The notes beneath the pieces were generated by a model. The model worked only from the letters and a program-made list of their open reading frames with translations. It ran no database searches and was not told the DNA's origin. The translations under genes and the position numbers were made by a program. From Cudoniella acicularis (taxonomy: Eukaryota > Ascomycota > Leotiomycetes > Helotiales > Helotiaceae), in NCBI GenBank assembly GCA_013054445.1, contig JAAMPI010001103.1, forward strand, positions 1 through 19,805: a stretch of DNA of 19,805 nt. The letters are read 5' to 3'. Below, piece after piece: positions 17,564 to 19,805 of this stretch. Numbering within the stretch: the first letter of the stretch is position 1; the number at the start of each line of letters is the position of its first letter.

Positions 17564-19353
17564 ATGACAGACCACGAGAAAACAACCCCTAACGGCCATC
17601 AAAAGAAGCAGATCCTGCTAAACTCATTTGACCTTGCCGCAGTGGGACACACCTCAATCGGTCAATGGAAAGTAAGCAAAACTTCACTTCCAAAGACAAG
17701 CTGCTGAAACACTCACCACACTGAATTTTCTTGATAGAACCCAGAAGATAAATCTGACACCAAACATATACTTGAATACTGGATTGAGTTGGCCAAAATC
17801 TTGGTGAGTTACTTAAAGAACGATTTAAGATCGAAAAAATTAAGACTGAGCAAGTAATACAGGAACGTGGAAACTTCAACGCCCTCTTCCTCGCAGACAC
17901 TTACGGCGGTAGTTTAGGCCCCTGCGTCCAACACGCCGTCCAATGGCCTTTGATGGACCCCGTCATCATACTTGCTCCCCATTCCCCCTCCCCCCCTCCC
18001 GCTCTCCCCTTTTCCCGTCATCAACACCCACCTAACAAAATACCAAAAAACAGCCACTCTCCGCCATGTCCTCCGTAACCAAAAACCTCTCCTTCGGAAT
18101 CACCTCCTCAACGTCCTTCGAACCCCCTTTCCTACTCGCAAAACGCTTCTCAACACTAGATCACATGACTAACGGCCGGTTTGCATGGAACATCGTGGCG
18201 AGTTGGAAGAAGAGCGCTTTTAGGGCTATTGGGGTTGAGGAGCCGCCGGAGAACGATGGACGGTATGAGAGGACTGATGAGTTTTTGAGGGTTGTGTATA
18301 AGTAAGCCTTTCCTCCTTTCTCCTTTTTCTCTTGAAATTTTTGAGAGCAGGCGTGCTGATGAAATGATTAATGGGAAGGTTGTGGGAAGGTTCCTGGGCC
18401 GACGACGCAGTGAAAAAAAGACCTCGAAAATGACACGTACAGTGATCCATCTAAATTCCATCAAATAAACCACCACGGGAAATACTTCAAGCTGGAAAGC
18501 CGCCACCTAGTTGATCCCAGCCCACAATGGACACCATTCCTTTTCCAAGCCGGCACTTTAACGTGAGTCCCTCCCCACTCACAGAACAACCACAAAATTG
18601 ACAAGAGAAAATAAAGCAGGAGCAGACTTCGCATCCCGGCACGCAGAAGCGATTTTCATCGCGGGACCTACACCCGAAGCCTTGCGAGCAAAAGTCATTA
18701 ATGGACGACTCCTCGCTCAAAAAGTCGGTCGAAACCCAAGTGGAGTGAATTTCTTCGTGACATTTACCCCAATTCTAGGTCATACAGATGAAGAAGCACA
18801 AGTCAAGAAAGCCTCATGCGAGAAATACAACTCGTTTATTGACGGATTGGTTTTCTTCAGTGGTGTGACAGGGATTGATGTTTCTACTATGGATGTAGAT
18901 GAGCCGATTGCGGCTGCGCAGTCGAAGGAGAAGAATAAAGTGACGTCGAATTTAGATAGTTTGGAGAGGAATAGGGAGAAGGGAAATGTGGTTACGCCGA
19001 GGAGATTGGGGGAGGGATTGTCAGTGGGCGGGATTGGTCCGTTGACGGTGGGGTCGCCAAAGACGGTGGCGGATGAGATGGAGAGGTGGATGGAGGTTGC
19101 TGATTTGGATGGGTTTAATATCTCGCATGTTGTTTCGCCAGGGAGTTTTGAGGATGTGGTGGAGTTGTTAATTCCGGAATTGAGGAGAAGGGGGTTGTAT
19201 CCGGGGGTAATTAAGGAGGGGTTAACAGCCAGGGAGAGGGTTTATGGGAAGGGGAAGAGGCGTTTGTTGCCGGGTCATGCTGGGTGTAAATATAAGTTTG
19301 ATGTTTATGAGGAGGAGCCGGCTTATATAGAGCCTGTGGTGACACATAATTAA
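17564..19353 (+). CDS. FMN-dependent monooxygenase (NtaA/SnaA/DszA type), frameshift in exon 5
   Basis: Luciferase-like flavin monooxygenase that uses FMNH2 from a separate reductase to oxidise small N- or S-organic compounds; substrate unknown. Proposed exons: 17564-17671, 17738-17803, 17863-17961, 18054-18301, 18379-18562, 18606-19353, about 483 aa. Introns 1, 2 and 4 have good sites (GTAAGC/TAG, GTGAGT/CAG, GTAAGC/AAG). Intron 3 has a perfect CTAAC branch and CAG acceptor, but the best in-frame donor is the poor GTCATC. Intron 5 would be only 43 nt. Motifs: FLADTYGG, AMSSVTKNLSFG, FSTLDHMTNGR and WNIV, INHHGKYF, QAGT, HAEAIF, VGSPKTVADEMERW, FEDVVELLIPELRRRGL. Between AVKK and DLEND an A7 run (18413-18419) has one A too many, so the frame breaks; either a base-calling error or a real inactivating change. 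It pairs divergently with the truncated MFS transporter. Confidence 0.8.
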
Positions 19354-19805
19354 GTTGGTAATGTGACTTGGGAGAATAATTTTCGCTGGATTTTAAGTTA
19401 TATGTGATTCCCTTGACACTTATTTTGGAAATGATCTAACTTGTCGCGAAACAGTTAGCTACAACGATTTGTTATGGAAACGATAAATATCGCATAGGAA
19501 CCGATGATCAACAGCGTAGAGGGTAGAAAGCGAGACAGCGTGCAGCTAAGTATTCCCCCCCACCAACCACTTGCAATTGCGTCTTTAGCGGGCGGCATCG
19601 CAACATTCCTCTTACCAAGCAACAAAGACAGATTGATGCCACAGATTCCGATTGGAGGATTGCAACCATCTTCAAGGCAAGATTCATGATGCAACGATAT
19701 TAAATAGTAGCAACCCCTCCCCTTAAATTCAACTTTTTTCCTCAGGCAGTTCTAGAACTCTGGGTCCCCACTCTGATAAAATCAAGTTGTACAACTTCCA
19801 CAAAC
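19354..19805. other. 3' flank of the monooxygenase, no gene seen
   Basis: Downstream of the stop there are only two short overlapping frames on opposite strands (around 19455-19694) with no domain or coding-like pattern. Nothing else supported to the window edge. Confidence 0.4.

Overview
The window looks like nuclear DNA of a filamentous ascomycete (Pezizomycotina; a leotiomycete is possible but unproven). The coding genes carry short introns of about 43-92 nt, mostly with GT(A/G)AG(C/T)-like donors. The protein families are typical of that group: a HET-domain protein, a fungal P450, a YqjM-type old yellow enzyme, a Dal5/Liz1-type MFS transporter and an NtaA/DszA-type flavin monooxygenase. 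The genes sit as islands between AT-rich stretches dense in repeats. Several Ns lie in those stretches, as in a draft assembly.

Layout. (1) 1-1399, minus: a cytochrome P450, two exons seen, C-terminus with the haem cysteine beyond the window edge. (2) 1400-5100: no convincing gene; an AT-rich repeat near 2.58-2.83 kb, a 281-bp inverted-repeat element (3275-3555), and two LTR-like units (about 4403-4593 and 4702-4966) joined by an almost pure A/T tract. (3) 5142-7363, minus: an intact two-exon HET-domain gene of 721 residues. (4) 7.4-11.0 kb: a 235-bp inverted-repeat element (7677-7911), a 61-bp dispersed repeat (8065-8125), and a stop-riddled remnant that resembles the C-terminus of a pogo/Fot1-type transposase (about 9245-9590). 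(5) 11317-12723, plus: an intact intronless ene-reductase whose upstream DNA has three copies of a CCGG(TT/AA)CCGG palindrome-like motif. (6) 13071-14108, plus: one reading frame for a conserved fungal membrane protein, broken by two in-frame stops. (7) 14.4-15.9 kb: LTR-type repeat DNA including three 21-bp palindromes spaced exactly 34 bp apart, then an N-peppered LTR-like unit. (8) 15864-19353: a divergent pair, an MFS transporter on the minus strand and an FMN-dependent monooxygenase on the plus strand, sharing an 897-bp spacer. The transporter is cut off after about 173 residues at the second copy of the 61-bp repeat. The monooxygenase has an extra A in an A7 run and one weak splice donor.

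How it fits together. The transporter and monooxygenase look like an uptake-and-oxidation pair for a small organic nutrient that lost its transporter to a repeat-linked rearrangement. The HET gene and the ene-reductase appear to stand alone. The pattern overall is a decaying accessory region. C-to-T type stop codons in the transposase remnant and AT-rich tracts around the LTRs fit repeat-induced point mutation (RIP). I did not find a clear new multi-gene system; the most unusual structures are the palindromic 34-bp tandem array, the two inverted-repeat elements, the shared 61-bp repeat at the transporter breakpoint and the motif cluster before the ene-reductase.
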